A stretch of DNA of 64,000 bases from Limnobacter sp. 130. Its GTDB lineage: Bacteria; Pseudomonadota; Gammaproteobacteria; Burkholderiales; Burkholderiaceae_B. The notes beneath the pieces were generated by a model. That model was given only the letters and a program-made list of their open reading frames with translations. It had not been told where the DNA came from and did no database searches. The stretch is taken from assembly GCF_902506325.1 (NCBI RefSeq), contig NZ_LR732333.1, positions 248,001 to 312,000 on the forward strand, read 5' to 3'. Both the position numbers and the translations under genes were made by a program. Shown piece after piece: positions 24,930-34,651 of the stretch (position 1 is its first letter; every line of letters starts with the position of its first letter).

Positions 24930-27227
24930 TCATTGGGTAATTTGTGAGGAAGAGAAAGGCGTGTACCCAGGTACCTTTCTAGACAACAGGTCGGCGGGGT
25001 TGGACCCCAGGCGACCCAATCCATTGAGCTCAAGTTGAACAAAGAGCGAGGTCGTTTCAAGCAAAGGTGCCGTGGCAAATCGTTGCGCAATAACGCGCAC
25101 CGCCCAGCAACCTTCACCGTATTCCAGGCCGGCAACACCCTCGATCAGGCGGTTGTCCAACATGGAATAGTTTAAACGACCCACGCCGCTCCAGCGGTCA
25201 GAGATAGGCCATTGACCAGAAATGTCGAATTGATCAATTTGGGCGCGAGTGTATCGATACCCAAAATTGAGCTGTTTGCCCAGGGAGGGCGCATAGCTGA
25301 CCGTGATGTTGCCGCGTTCATGACGACCACTTTCCGCATTGAGCTGTGTGGTGGCATCCAGAAATACGGACTGGCTGATTCGGCCACGGGCGTTGGCAAA
25401 AAAGTCGGAATCGCTGGTGGTCGGGGCTTCAAAGCCCTGCAGGATCACGCGTGGCGTACTCAGGTTTAATCGCTGCCCGCCAGTTACGCTGAATAACTCT
25501 TCGCTGGTGGCTTCGTCGTAAAAACGACTGGTTACAGCCAGCGTCAGCTGGTTGGCATCCCCAACGCGATCGAGACCGGAATACCTGTTCTCGGCAAAAA
25601 TCCGGGTCAGGCTTTGATCGGTCACCGAGGTGTCGAAAATTGGTTGATCAGACTGGTCTTTAAATGGCGTGTACAGGTAAAAAATTCGGGGTTCCAGTGT
25701 TTGGTTTACGTTGCGACCAAAAAAGCTTGTTTTGCGGTCGAAGTAAACGGTGCTGTCCAGCGACACAGTTGGAATGACACTGCCCGGTGCTGCAGGCGAT
25801 CCGGGAGTTTGCCCTTGTAAATCGTAATTGGTGGTCTGAACTGAAACAGCGGGCGTAAACGAGAACTCAGATCGCTGAATCGGCATGAACACCCGGGCTC
25901 GGGTAACGCCCCGAGAGCCTTCAACCCGCGCGGGTGCTGAGGATGGGCGCGCAAAGTCGGTGTATTGCCCACTGATCGACACAAATGCATTGGCCTCGCC
26001 AATGCGGGTTGGGCTTAGCTCAAGCGTGGCTTCGGGCAGGCGGTCGTAGGGTTCGGCGATGACATCGTTGAACAATTGCAGTGTTTGGTGTGCCACTGTG
26101 CGTACATTGGCATTCCAGTTTTTCTGGCGGTACGAGAGGTAGCCTTCTTGCACCAACACACGTTGCGAGGCCACGGCCTGGGTGCGGGAAAAGTCTACGA
26201 AGTAGTTGTCGTCCGACACCTCATTGAAATTGACCCCTGCATAGAAGGGTCCCTTCTCGTATCTGTGCAGCAAGGACAAAGCCGTGCGGTCTGTGCCGGT
26301 TTTCTCGTCGTCGGGCAAATAATCGTATTTCAGCTCGCCCTCGTTGTTGGGCGTCAAGTAGCGTGTTTGCGTACCCAGCTGGTAGCCTCGGCCCGAGATG
26401 ACTTTCGGGTACAGGGTCATGTCCTTGTCTGGCGCAATATTCAGGTAATACGGCACTGTTACTTCAAGCCCGCTATTAGACACTGTGCCAAACGAGGGTG
26501 GAAGAAAACCACTTTTTCGACGATCAGTCGTTGGGAACGAGAAGTAGGGGGCACCTAAAATGGGCACGCCCTGAAACACTACTTTCGCGCCGCGCGCACG
26601 GCCCACTTCAGAGGCTTGGTCAATTTCAAGCGAGTCTGCGGTAATGTACCAGTCACCTTGATCAGCCGCACCCGGGTTCGGTACGTCGCACACGGTGTAA
26701 TTGGGATTCTCAAGAGTCAGGGTGGAAATGCCGTCATACTGCATTTTGTCAGCACGGCCCTTGCCGTTGATTTCCTTCAGCTCGAAGGTGGGCTGTGTCA
26801 TTTGGCTTTCGCCTGTGCCCAGTTTCACAGAGCCCTCAGGGGCCTTGAGAATCATTCCTTCCTGCTCAATGATCAAGTTGCCTTTGGCGGTGGCACGGTC
26901 AGTGATCGGGGAATAATTGATTGAATCGCTGAACAGTTTGAGCTTGTTGCGTCGAACTTCAACGTTGCCTTCAAGAAAGGTTTCTTCGGCACTGTTGCCG
27001 TAAAGCCGGTCGGCGGAAATGTAAGTGGCTTCGTCCTCGGGTATCGGATTACGCACCCCCAATAGGCCACCGTCAATTTTTAGGCGTGTGGGGGCTTCGG
27101 CTTTTTGTGGCTCCGCACTGGTGGTTTGCGCAAGCGCGGGTGCACCCAGACAGAACAATGCAATGGCAATGGCTGTGGGGCGGGTGGGCACTGAGTGCAC
27201 TTGCAGTAATTTTTTGCTTTTCTTCAA
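24930..27227 (-). CDS. lptD: LPS-assembly protein LptD
   Basis: A 765-residue outer-membrane protein that inserts lipopolysaccharide into the outer leaflet with LptE. A signal peptide (about 1-33, APALA then Q) is followed by the periplasmic OstA/jellyroll domain (about 65-190) and a large C-terminal beta barrel (GLEYGEGCWAVRV near the end is conserved). The mature protein has only two cysteines, one in TVCDVPN of the N-terminal domain and one in EGCWAV of the barrel, compared with four in E. coli. A single interdomain disulfide is therefore possible. It is the first gene of the minus-strand block. Confidence 0.95.
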   Translation of the reverse strand: MKKSKKLLQVHSVPTRPTAIAIALFCLGAPALAQTTSAEPQKAEAPTRLKIDGGLLGVRNPIPEDEATYISADRLYGNSAEETFLEGNVEVRRNKLKLFSDSINYSPITDRATAKGNLIIEQEGMILKAPEGSVKLGTGESQMTQPTFELKEINGKGRADKMQYDGISTLTLENPNYTVCDVPNPGAADQGDWYITADSLEIDQASEVGRARGAKVVFQGVPILGAPYFSFPTTDRRKSGFLPPSFGTVSNSGLEVTVPYYLNIAPDKDMTLYPKVISGRGYQLGTQTRYLTPNNEGELKYDYLPDDEKTGTDRTALSLLHRYEKGPFYAGVNFNEVSDDNYFVDFSRTQAVASQRVLVQEGYLSYRQKNWNANVRTVAHQTLQLFNDVIAEPYDRLPEATLELSPTRIGEANAFVSISGQYTDFARPSSAPARVEGSRGVTRARVFMPIQRSEFSFTPAVSVQTTNYDLQGQTPGSPAAPGSVIPTVSLDSTVYFDRKTSFFGRNVNQTLEPRIFYLYTPFKDQSDQPIFDTSVTDQSLTRIFAENRYSGLDRVGDANQLTLAVTSRFYDEATSEELFSVTGGQRLNLSTPRVILQGFEAPTTSDSDFFANARGRISQSVFLDATTQLNAESGRHERGNITVSYAPSLGKQLNFGYRYTRAQIDQFDISGQWPISDRWSGVGRLNYSMLDNRLIEGVAGLEYGEGCWAVRVIAQRFATAPLLETTSLFVQLELNGLGRLGSNPADLLSRKVPGYTPFSSSQITQ

Positions 27228-27282
27228 GCTGGGTATGTACTCAAATAGGTGACGGATCGATCAAGCGCCATAGGATCCTACT

Positions 27283-27288
27283 ATTATA
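27283..27288 (-). promoter_or_regulatory. Candidate -10 of the lptD operon
   Basis: On the minus strand TATAAT occupies 27288-27283, 55 bases before the lptD ATG. No good -35 stands at the right distance. It is in the only gap between the divergent lptD and amgK genes. Confidence 0.3.
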
Positions 27289-27325
27289 GGCAACTAACTA
27301 CAAATTAAAGAGATTGGACGGTTTG

Positions 27326-28357
27326 ATGAGCGCCTTGCGTCAAGAAATGTTGAAAAAATGGCTGACAGGCCTGGATGGTTTCGAATTTGACCTTGAAACC
27401 TTGCAGACGGCGTCCAGCGACGCCAGTTTTCGCCGCTACTTTCGGGTAAGCGAGGCGAATAACGCGCGAACTTTGATTGTGATGGACGCACCTCCCGACA
27501 AAGAGGATGTTCGCCCGTTTGTTCATGTGGCCGGGCTGTTGCGCAGCGGAGGTTCAAACGCACCTGAAGTACTGGCGCAAAATCCGGAAGACGGTTTTTT
27601 ACTGCTTCAAGACTTTGGCAACACCACCATGCTGCAAGGCTTGGTGGCCCGGGCCGGGCAGCACGACACCTTTTACATGCAAGCCATTCGCGATTTGGTT
27701 CATTTGCAGGCGAACACGGCCACCACTGGCTTGCCAGCCTACGGTGCTGACAAATTGTTGCAGGAAATGAATTTGTTTGATGATTGGTATGTGGGCAAGC
27801 ACTACAGCGCCGAATTGACCGATCAGGAGCGCAACTGGCTGGACAGCATCAAGGGCATGCTGATTCAAAGTGCACTGGCCGAACCGCAAGTTTTCGTGCA
27901 CCGGGACTACCACAGTCGCAACTTGATGTTGACCAGTGAAGCTGGCGCGGCACCCAAGTTTGGCATTCTTGATTTTCAGGACGCAGTAAAAGGCCCGCTA
28001 AGCTACGACCTCGTCAGTATTTTGCGCGATGCCTACATTGAATGGCCTGAGGAACAAACCCTGGACTGGACCGTGCGTTACTGGGAGGCAGCACGCAAGG
28101 CAGGCTTGCCCATTTGCGAAGATCCCGGCGAGTTTTACCGTCAATTCGATTTCATGGGCTTGCAGCGCCATTTGAAAATTCTGGGCATTTTTGCACGTCT
28201 GAATTATCGCGACGGCAAGGCTCAATACCTCAATGACCTGCCCATGGTGTTGCGCTACGTGCGCTTGGTGGCTGGGCGTTACATTGCCTTCAAGCCGCTG
28301 TTGCTGTTGCTGGACCGCCTGGAGAACAAGGCTGTGAAAGTGGGGTACACGTTTTAA
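27326..28357 (+). CDS. amgK: Anomeric MurNAc/GlcNAc kinase (AmgK), phosphotransferase family
   Basis: A 343-residue kinase of the aminoglycoside-phosphotransferase fold. The catalytic loop FVHRDYHSRNLM and the metal site GILDFQDAVKGP are clear, and the N-terminus has ASFRRYFRV typical of AmgK. AmgK phosphorylates recycled MurNAc at C1, by-passing early cell-wall synthesis. The next gene starts at the very next base and is the matching uridylyltransferase, which makes this assignment strong. ATG at 27326 was preferred to a TTG four codons upstream. Confidence 0.9.
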   Translation: MSALRQEMLKKWLTGLDGFEFDLETLQTASSDASFRRYFRVSEANNARTLIVMDAPPDKEDVRPFVHVAGLLRSGGSNAPEVLAQNPEDGFLLLQDFGNTTMLQGLVARAGQHDTFYMQAIRDLVHLQANTATTGLPAYGADKLLQEMNLFDDWYVGKHYSAELTDQERNWLDSIKGMLIQSALAEPQVFVHRDYHSRNLMLTSEAGAAPKFGILDFQDAVKGPLSYDLVSILRDAYIEWPEEQTLDWTVRYWEAARKAGLPICEDPGEFYRQFDFMGLQRHLKILGIFARLNYRDGKAQYLNDLPMVLRYVRLVAGRYIAFKPLLLLLDRLENKAVKVGYTF

Positions 28358-29053
<696 letters not shown>

Positions 29054-29054
29054 C

Positions 29055-30443
29055 ATGAGCAGGTACCCCACCCACAATCCCCTGATTTACGCCAAGCGCC
29101 GCGAGCAATTGGCTCGCCGATTGAAGAAGATGGGCGGAGGCGTGGCCTTGGTGCAATCGGGTATGGAAGTGATGCGCAACCGCGATGCCGATTATGCGTT
29201 TCGCTCGGACAGTTATTTTTACTATCTCACCGGCTTTCCCGAGCCCGAGGCCTGTTTGGCCCTGGTGGTAACGCCCACTGGCAATTCACGTGCAGTGCTG
29301 TTTTGCCGTGATAAAAACGAAGAGCGAGAGATTTGGGAAGGTTTTCGTTTTGGCCCGAAGGCCGCGCAGTCTGCCTTCGGCATGCACGAGGCCCACAGCA
29401 TTGAAGACCTTGAAGAGCACCTGATCGAGACGCTGGCCAACCAGCCCGCCGTGTTTTTGCGTTTGGGTGAAGACGAAAGCCTGGAAGCCGCGGTGGCTGA
29501 TGTGCTGAAAACCTTGCGAGGCAAAGCACGCATGGGGATTTCAGCGCCGCATGCTGTGCTTGATCTCAGCCATTCGCTCGATGAAATGCGTTTGATCAAA
29601 GACAAAACTGAAATCGACATCATGCGCCGCGCTGCGCATATTTCCGCGCATGCCCACATTGCCGCCATGCAGGTGTGCCAGCCGGGCAAGTTTGAATTTG
29701 AGGTGGAAGCCGAGTTGCTTTACGAATTCCGTAAAAACGGTTCTGAAGCACCGGCCTATGGCTCAATTGTCGCCTCGGGCGCAAACGCATGCGTACTGCA
29801 TTACCGGGCCAACGACGCCAAAATGCGTGATGGCGATTTGTTGTTGATCGATGCAGGTTGCGAGCTCGATTGTTATGCATCCGACATCACCCGCACCTTT
29901 CCGGTCAACGGGCAGTTCAACAAGGCCCAGCAAGCCGTGTATGAAGTGGTGCTGAATGCACAGTACGCCGCCATTGAAGCCACCAAGCCCGGTGCCCGTT
30001 TTAACGATCCGCACGATGCAGCGGTGAAAGTGTTGGCCCAAGGTTTAATCGATTTGAAACTGCTGAAAATGGGTATCAATGAGGCGCTTGAAAGCGGCGC
30101 TTACAAGCGTTTTTACATGCACCGCACCAGCCATTGGCTGGGTATGGATGTGCATGACTGTGGCAGTTACCGAGACCCTTCGGCCAAGCCTGAAGATGGC
30201 GTGGCTCCACACACCAGCCGGAAACTGGAAGCGGGCATGGTGCTCACCATTGAGCCGGGTCTGTACATTCGCCCAGGCAAGGGTGTGCCCAAACAGTTTG
30301 AAAATATCGGCATTCGCATTGAAGACGATGCCTTGGTGACCCAGAAAGGATGCGATGTCTACACGGCAGACGCCCCGAAGACCGTTGCGGAAATTCATGC
30401 CACCATGAAATCGCACAAGAAAAGCGGCAACAAGGCGGCCTAA
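29055..30443 (+). CDS. pepP: Xaa-Pro aminopeptidase (aminopeptidase P)
   Basis: A 462-residue metallopeptidase that removes N-terminal residues preceding proline. It has an N-terminal creatinase-like domain (about 5-135) and a C-terminal pita-bread M24 domain. The metal ligands are visible in LLIDAGCELDCYASDITRTF (two Asp), HWLGMDVHDCG (His), LTIEPGLYI (Glu) and GIRIEDDALV (Glu). It begins one base after murU and is followed by the flavin monooxygenase gene, a common pepP-ubiH arrangement. Confidence 0.95.
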   Translation: MSRYPTHNPLIYAKRREQLARRLKKMGGGVALVQSGMEVMRNRDADYAFRSDSYFYYLTGFPEPEACLALVVTPTGNSRAVLFCRDKNEEREIWEGFRFGPKAAQSAFGMHEAHSIEDLEEHLIETLANQPAVFLRLGEDESLEAAVADVLKTLRGKARMGISAPHAVLDLSHSLDEMRLIKDKTEIDIMRRAAHISAHAHIAAMQVCQPGKFEFEVEAELLYEFRKNGSEAPAYGSIVASGANACVLHYRANDAKMRDGDLLLIDAGCELDCYASDITRTFPVNGQFNKAQQAVYEVVLNAQYAAIEATKPGARFNDPHDAAVKVLAQGLIDLKLLKMGINEALESGAYKRFYMHRTSHWLGMDVHDCGSYRDPSAKPEDGVAPHTSRKLEAGMVLTIEPGLYIRPGKGVPKQFENIGIRIEDDALVTQKGCDVYTADAPKTVAEIHATMKSHKKSGNKAA

Positions 30444-30461
30444 GCAAACAATGAGAAAAAA

Positions 30462-31652
30462 ATGACTTCGCACACCGATTTTGATGTGGCCATTGTAGGC
30501 GCAGGCCCGGTTGGGCTGGCCTTTGCAGGTTGGCTGGCCAACACCTGGGGTGAACATGCCAACCGGATCGCAATTTTTGATGCCAAGCCTTTGGAGGCCT
30601 CCGCACAAGATCCCCGAATTCTCGCCTTGTCAGACGCAACCCGCCTGCGCTTGGCAAGCCTGGGTTTTCCGGCCGATGCCACGCCTATTCATCACATTCA
30701 CGTCTCTGAACAATCTCGCTTTGGTCAGGTTCGCATGAAGGCCGATGAACTTGGCCTGCGGGCACTGGGGTGGACAGTGCGTTATGGCGAACTGGTGAAT
30801 TGTTTGTCTGCATCGCTTGAACGGCGCGGCGTGAAAATTTTCCGGCCTGCCAATGTGAAGTACGCGCACCGCAGCGCAGTCGATTCACTTGAAGTGCTTG
30901 AGCTTGAAGATGGCACCGAGTACACCGTTAATTTGCGCGTGGATGCTGAAGGTGGTTTGTATGGTGAATCAGGCGAGCGCGATCAGGTGGTGGATTACGA
31001 CCAGTGGGCATTGGTCAGCGAGGTCTCTCTTACTGTAGAGCCCGGTTTGCTGGATGGCCTGAATACGCTGGCCTTTGAGCGTTTTACTTCCGAAGGACCA
31101 TTGGCCTTGTTGCCGATCTCGACGAACCAGCACAAGTATTCGCTGGTGTGGTGTGCACCTTTGGCTCAAGTTCAAAAGCGCCTGGCCTGCAGCGACACCG
31201 AGTTTGCTGCTGAGCTTCGACAACAGTTTGGCAGGCGTGTCTCTATTGAGCACATCGGACCCAGAAAAAGCTTTCCTTTGGGTATGAACTGGCGCGACAA
31301 ATTGGTCCAAGGCCGACGCGTCGCGATTGGCAATGCCGCTCAAATTTTGCACCCGGTCGCAGGGCAGGGCTTGAACCTTGGTTTGCGTGATGCCGTGCAA
31401 CTTTGCCGCTGCATTGATCCCTCAACTGTTGCACAAGAACATCGATTGAGTGCGGCGCTCGACGAATTTGAGAAGTCGAGGATGGCTGATCGGCAGGTGG
31501 TGGTTAAAATGACAGACTGGATGGTGAAAGGTTTTTCCAATCACAATCCCTTGCTGGGCGCAGGCCGACAAATGGCCTTGAACGTGATGGAATTCACGCC
31601 GCCCCTTCGAAAGCAGTTTGCTGAATTAATGCTGTTCGGCCTGGCTGTCTAA
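30462..31652 (+). CDS. UbiH/UbiF/VisC-family FAD monooxygenase
   Basis: A 396-residue flavoprotein of the COQ6/UbiH family, which hydroxylates the ubiquinone ring. The FAD-binding motif VAIVGAGPVGLAFAG is at 9-23, the family segment DPRILALSDATRLRL at about 48-62, and the second FAD motif IGNAAQILHPVAGQGLNLGL near residue 290. The location after pepP favours UbiH, but UbiF, UbiI or a broad-specificity UbiL/UbiM-type enzyme cannot be excluded by motif alone. Confidence 0.88.
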   Translation: MTSHTDFDVAIVGAGPVGLAFAGWLANTWGEHANRIAIFDAKPLEASAQDPRILALSDATRLRLASLGFPADATPIHHIHVSEQSRFGQVRMKADELGLRALGWTVRYGELVNCLSASLERRGVKIFRPANVKYAHRSAVDSLEVLELEDGTEYTVNLRVDAEGGLYGESGERDQVVDYDQWALVSEVSLTVEPGLLDGLNTLAFERFTSEGPLALLPISTNQHKYSLVWCAPLAQVQKRLACSDTEFAAELRQQFGRRVSIEHIGPRKSFPLGMNWRDKLVQGRRVAIGNAAQILHPVAGQGLNLGLRDAVQLCRCIDPSTVAQEHRLSAALDEFEKSRMADRQVVVKMTDWMVKGFSNHNPLLGAGRQMALNVMEFTPPLRKQFAELMLFGLAV

Positions 31653-31669
31653 TCTGGAGCGTTTTACCC

Positions 31670-32281
31670 ATGTGGTCTGCCGAGTTGTTGCGTGCCCGCT
31701 TTGCCATGTCCGATTTGCCTTGGCAGCCGGAGCCGCTTGAAGAACGGTTTTTTAAAGATCGTGAACCTGCCGATGCAGCGGTACTGGTGCCCCTGGTGCA
31801 GCGGGAAGACGATCTGTATGTGTTGCTGACAATGCGCACAGCGCATTTGAATGACCACGCCGGGCAAATCAGTTTTCCGGGTGGTCGCTGCGAGCCAGAA
31901 GACGGCACGCCCATTGAAACAGCGCTGCGTGAAACAGTCGAGGAAACAGGCCTGGCCCGGAGCTTCATTGAAGTGCTTGGAATTATGCCTGTGTATCAAA
32001 CAGCCACCAATTTCATGGTGACTCCCGTTGTGGCGCTGGTTCAACCTGGCTTTACCCTGGCACCCGATGAGTTCGAGGTGGAAGAGGTTTTTGAAGTGCC
32101 ACTTTCATTTTTAATGAATGTTGAAAACCACCAGCAACGCAGCTTGCAAACACCGGTGGGTGAACGCACTTTTTACGCCATGCCGTACAACTCACCAGTG
32201 AATGGAAAAAACTATTTCATTTGGGGCGCCACGGCCGCCATGCTGCGCAACCTGTACCATTTTCTGCACGCGAAGGCTTAA
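31670..32281 (+). CDS. Nudix hydrolase, CoA pyrophosphatase-like (NudL)
   Basis: A 203-residue Nudix enzyme. The Nudix box starts at GGRCEPEDG and continues through RETVEETGL, with every catalytic acidic residue present. The preceding LLTMRTAHLNDHAGQISFPGG is the NudL/CoAse signature (UPF0035), which suggests cleavage of CoA or its derivatives. It follows the monooxygenase gene by 17 bases. The next gene starts 4 bases after its stop. Confidence 0.87.
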   Translation: MWSAELLRARFAMSDLPWQPEPLEERFFKDREPADAAVLVPLVQREDDLYVLLTMRTAHLNDHAGQISFPGGRCEPEDGTPIETALRETVEETGLARSFIEVLGIMPVYQTATNFMVTPVVALVQPGFTLAPDEFEVEEVFEVPLSFLMNVENHQQRSLQTPVGERTFYAMPYNSPVNGKNYFIWGATAAMLRNLYHFLHAKA

Positions 32282-32285
32282 CACT

Positions 32286-33281
32286 TTGTCTTATCTGGCC
32301 CTGCTCATTGCTGTGGTGTGTGAAACCTTCCTGCCCGATGGTTTGTTCACCCGTGCACGCGACTGGGTTGATCGTTTCAATCAAGAACTCGAGATTAACC
32401 TTGAAGCCTTGGGTGCTCCAGGCTATGCGCATTTGCAGTGGTTGGTGCCCATGCTTCTTTGGGTGCTGGGCGTGTACTTTTTGTACCAGGTGCTCTGGAC
32501 AATTTCCCCGCTCGCGGCGGGCACCCTGAGCGTATTTTTGTTGCTGTACGGTTTGCGTTTTCGGCATTTTGCCGTTGTGTTTACCAATGCACAACTGTTT
32601 TTGAATCAGGGCGATTTTTTCCGTGCCCGTGAATTGCTGTTGACCTGGATGAAAGAATACGATGGCACTGAGCCGGTTATTCATCGTCCGGGTGAGCTGG
32701 TGTTTCACGCCATTTACCACGGCACCGAGCGCGCCTTGCGTCAGTATTTCAGTCTGTTTTTCTGGTTTTTGGTATTGCCTGGTCCCATGGGTTTGGTGGT
32801 GTATTCAATGGCGCACTGGAGTGTGATTCGAGAGCGCGATGTTTGGTTGGCTCAGGCCTTTGCTCACGAGCGACCCACCATGCAAGAAGCCTGGGAGAGC
32901 AATAAATTCAAGGCTTTGATTAGTCCCAGGTTTGTTTTATTTGCCATGGAATGGCTTCCCGCGCGCTTGTTGGCCTTAACCGTGGGTTTGGTGGCTCAGC
33001 TTGACGATGCTGCACTGGCTTGGCGAGCTGCGAAAAACCACAGTCGTTTTTCAAATAGGGCACCGCTGACCGCAGTGTTTTTTACGGCGGTGGGATTGGT
33101 GGGTGGGCATGCATTCGACCCCGCTTCAAAAGCAGCGTCAGAAGGGCAGGTGCTGAGTGAGGAAACCCAGGTTCAGTCACTGCAGCAGTTTCGTCAGCTG
33201 ATATTCAAGTGCGCCGTGGTGTGGTTAATGGTGACCTTGGCGTTTGCAGTTCTTGGCTGGTTGCCCAGCAGCGTGCTGTAA
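32286..33281 (+). CDS. CobD/CbiB-related membrane protein
   Basis: A 331-residue membrane protein related to CobD/CbiB, which makes adenosylcobinamide phosphate in cobalamin synthesis. Hydrophobic segments occur at about 1-15, 50-95, 160-185 and 305-330; the sequences EPVIHRPGELVFHAIYHGTERAL (in two parts) and GGHAF resemble the family. No other cobalamin genes are close except cobA and cbiX far upstream. I chose TTG at 32286, 4 bases after the Nudix stop, with GAAGG upstream. A longer frame overlapping the Nudix gene gives a non-family N-terminus. The true activity is uncertain. Confidence 0.7.
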   Translation: MSYLALLIAVVCETFLPDGLFTRARDWVDRFNQELEINLEALGAPGYAHLQWLVPMLLWVLGVYFLYQVLWTISPLAAGTLSVFLLLYGLRFRHFAVVFTNAQLFLNQGDFFRARELLLTWMKEYDGTEPVIHRPGELVFHAIYHGTERALRQYFSLFFWFLVLPGPMGLVVYSMAHWSVIRERDVWLAQAFAHERPTMQEAWESNKFKALISPRFVLFAMEWLPARLLALTVGLVAQLDDAALAWRAAKNHSRFSNRAPLTAVFFTAVGLVGGHAFDPASKAASEGQVLSEETQVQSLQQFRQLIFKCAVVWLMVTLAFAVLGWLPSSVL

Positions 33282-33285
33282 GGTT

Positions 33286-34278
33286 TCAATAATTGTGACT
33301 GGCTTCTTCCAGTTCCGCTTTCAGCATTTGGTATAGCTCATACCGTGCGGGGCTTAAAGTGCCGTCTTCCAGCCCGTTTTTCACGGCACAATCGGGTTCG
33401 CGTTTGTGTTGGCAATTCGCAAAGCGGCATTTGTTGCCTTCCTCACGAATATCGCTGAACGCATTCAACAAGTCCGACTCGCTCAGGTGGTGCAATCCAA
33501 ATGCCTGAAATCCTGGCGAATCAATCAACTCCAGGGCCTGTTCACCGAAATGCATTTGGGTGTGGGTGGTGGTGTGCTTGCCTGCATTCAAGGCCATTGA
33601 AATTTCGTTGGTTGCAGCCAATGCGTTCGGTATCAACAAGTTGATCAATGTTGATTTACCCATGCCCGACTGCCCCAAAATCAGCGTGCGTTTTCCTTCC
33701 AGTAAGGGCTGCAATAGCGCCTCAGTTTCGGCAGGCCGTTCGGTGACGCTGATGTAGTGGGTTGGTACTTCACCCAAAGTGATTTCAAACAACTCCTGGT
33801 CAACTGCATTCAGCGTTTCAGTGTCGCCTTCCAGAATGTCCACTTTGTTGAACAAAATGGTGAGTGGCACGTCTGCATGTTTGCAGGCCGTCAGCGTACG
33901 GCCCAATAACTCGGGCGAGTAGGGCGGGCTAATGGCCAGCATCAACAGCACACCGTCCAGGTTGGCTGCAAACATTTTGCTCTTCAGGGCGTCCGATCGG
34001 TAAACCAGGTTTTTGCGGGGTTGAATGTCTTCAACCCAGGCTTGCATGTCGCCACTGGGCAAAATAATAATTTCATCACCCACGGCCACCTCTCGCCGCT
34101 TTCCCTTGCCATATACCTGCCAAATGGTGCCGCTTTCATCGCGCGCCAGAAAATGGCGTCCGTAGCTGGCCACCACCAAGGCATTCAGCAAATCGGGATT
34201 GCCTGAATTTTTTCCGTGATTACCGGTTTGTTTGCCCTTGTAGGTGGGGCGCACCTTGTTGAGAGATGAATTAGCCAA
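33286..34278 (-). CDS. rsgA: Ribosome small subunit-dependent GTPase RsgA
   Basis: A 330-residue circularly permuted GTPase that helps mature the 30S subunit. An N-terminal OB fold (about 35-95) comes first. The G motifs then run in permuted order: NKVD (G4), GQSGMGKST (G1), TTTHT (G2) and DSPGFQAF (G3). The C-terminal zinc site is CRFANCQHKREPDC. The start overlaps the pterin dehydratase stop by 8 bases. It ends four bases from the opposing CobD-like gene. Confidence 0.95.
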   Translation of the reverse strand: MANSSLNKVRPTYKGKQTGNHGKNSGNPDLLNALVVASYGRHFLARDESGTIWQVYGKGKRREVAVGDEIIILPSGDMQAWVEDIQPRKNLVYRSDALKSKMFAANLDGVLLMLAISPPYSPELLGRTLTACKHADVPLTILFNKVDILEGDTETLNAVDQELFEITLGEVPTHYISVTERPAETEALLQPLLEGKRTLILGQSGMGKSTLINLLIPNALAATNEISMALNAGKHTTTHTQMHFGEQALELIDSPGFQAFGLHHLSESDLLNAFSDIREEGNKCRFANCQHKREPDCAVKNGLEDGTLSPARYELYQMLKAELEEASHNY

Positions 34279-34651
34279 CGTGTTTCAGCGCATCATCAAG
34301 TTTGGCAGCACAGGCCCAATCATTGTCGGTAATTCCGTTTGCGCTGTGGGTGCTCCACTGCACTTTAACGCGGTTGTAGCTGAAGGTCACTTCGGGGTGG
34401 TGATCTTCATCGTCGGCTAAATGGGTAATCGCATGCACTGCCAGCTTCACACCTTCGAAATTGGCAAATGCATATTGTCGCCACAGTGTGCGGGCCAACT
34501 CACCCTTCGCATCAAACTCAACCGACCAGTATTCAAACTCATCCAGTTGTGCCTCAATCTCGTCAGCATTCCACGCGTGGCCCTCGCCCAAATGTTGGCA
34601 GCGCACATGCAGCCAGTCTTCCGGTGAGCGAACCGGCTTGGGCGCGCTCAT
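34271..34651 (-). CDS. phhB: Pterin-4a-carbinolamine dehydratase
   Basis: A 126-residue PCD/DCoH-family protein that dehydrates 4a-hydroxytetrahydropterin to recycle the cofactor of aromatic hydroxylases. The signature DDEDHHPEVTFSYNRVKVQWSTH is present in two adjacent parts, with the two active-site histidines in DHHPEV. The N-terminus is slightly longer than usual. No phenylalanine hydroxylase gene is in the window, so a general pterin role is possible. Its start overlaps the M48 gene stop by four bases, and its end overlaps rsgA. Confidence 0.9.
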   Translation of the reverse strand: MSAPKPVRSPEDWLHVRCQHLGEGHAWNADEIEAQLDEFEYWSVEFDAKGELARTLWRQYAFANFEGVKLAVHAITHLADDEDHHPEVTFSYNRVKVQWSTHSANGITDNDWACAAKLDDALKHVG

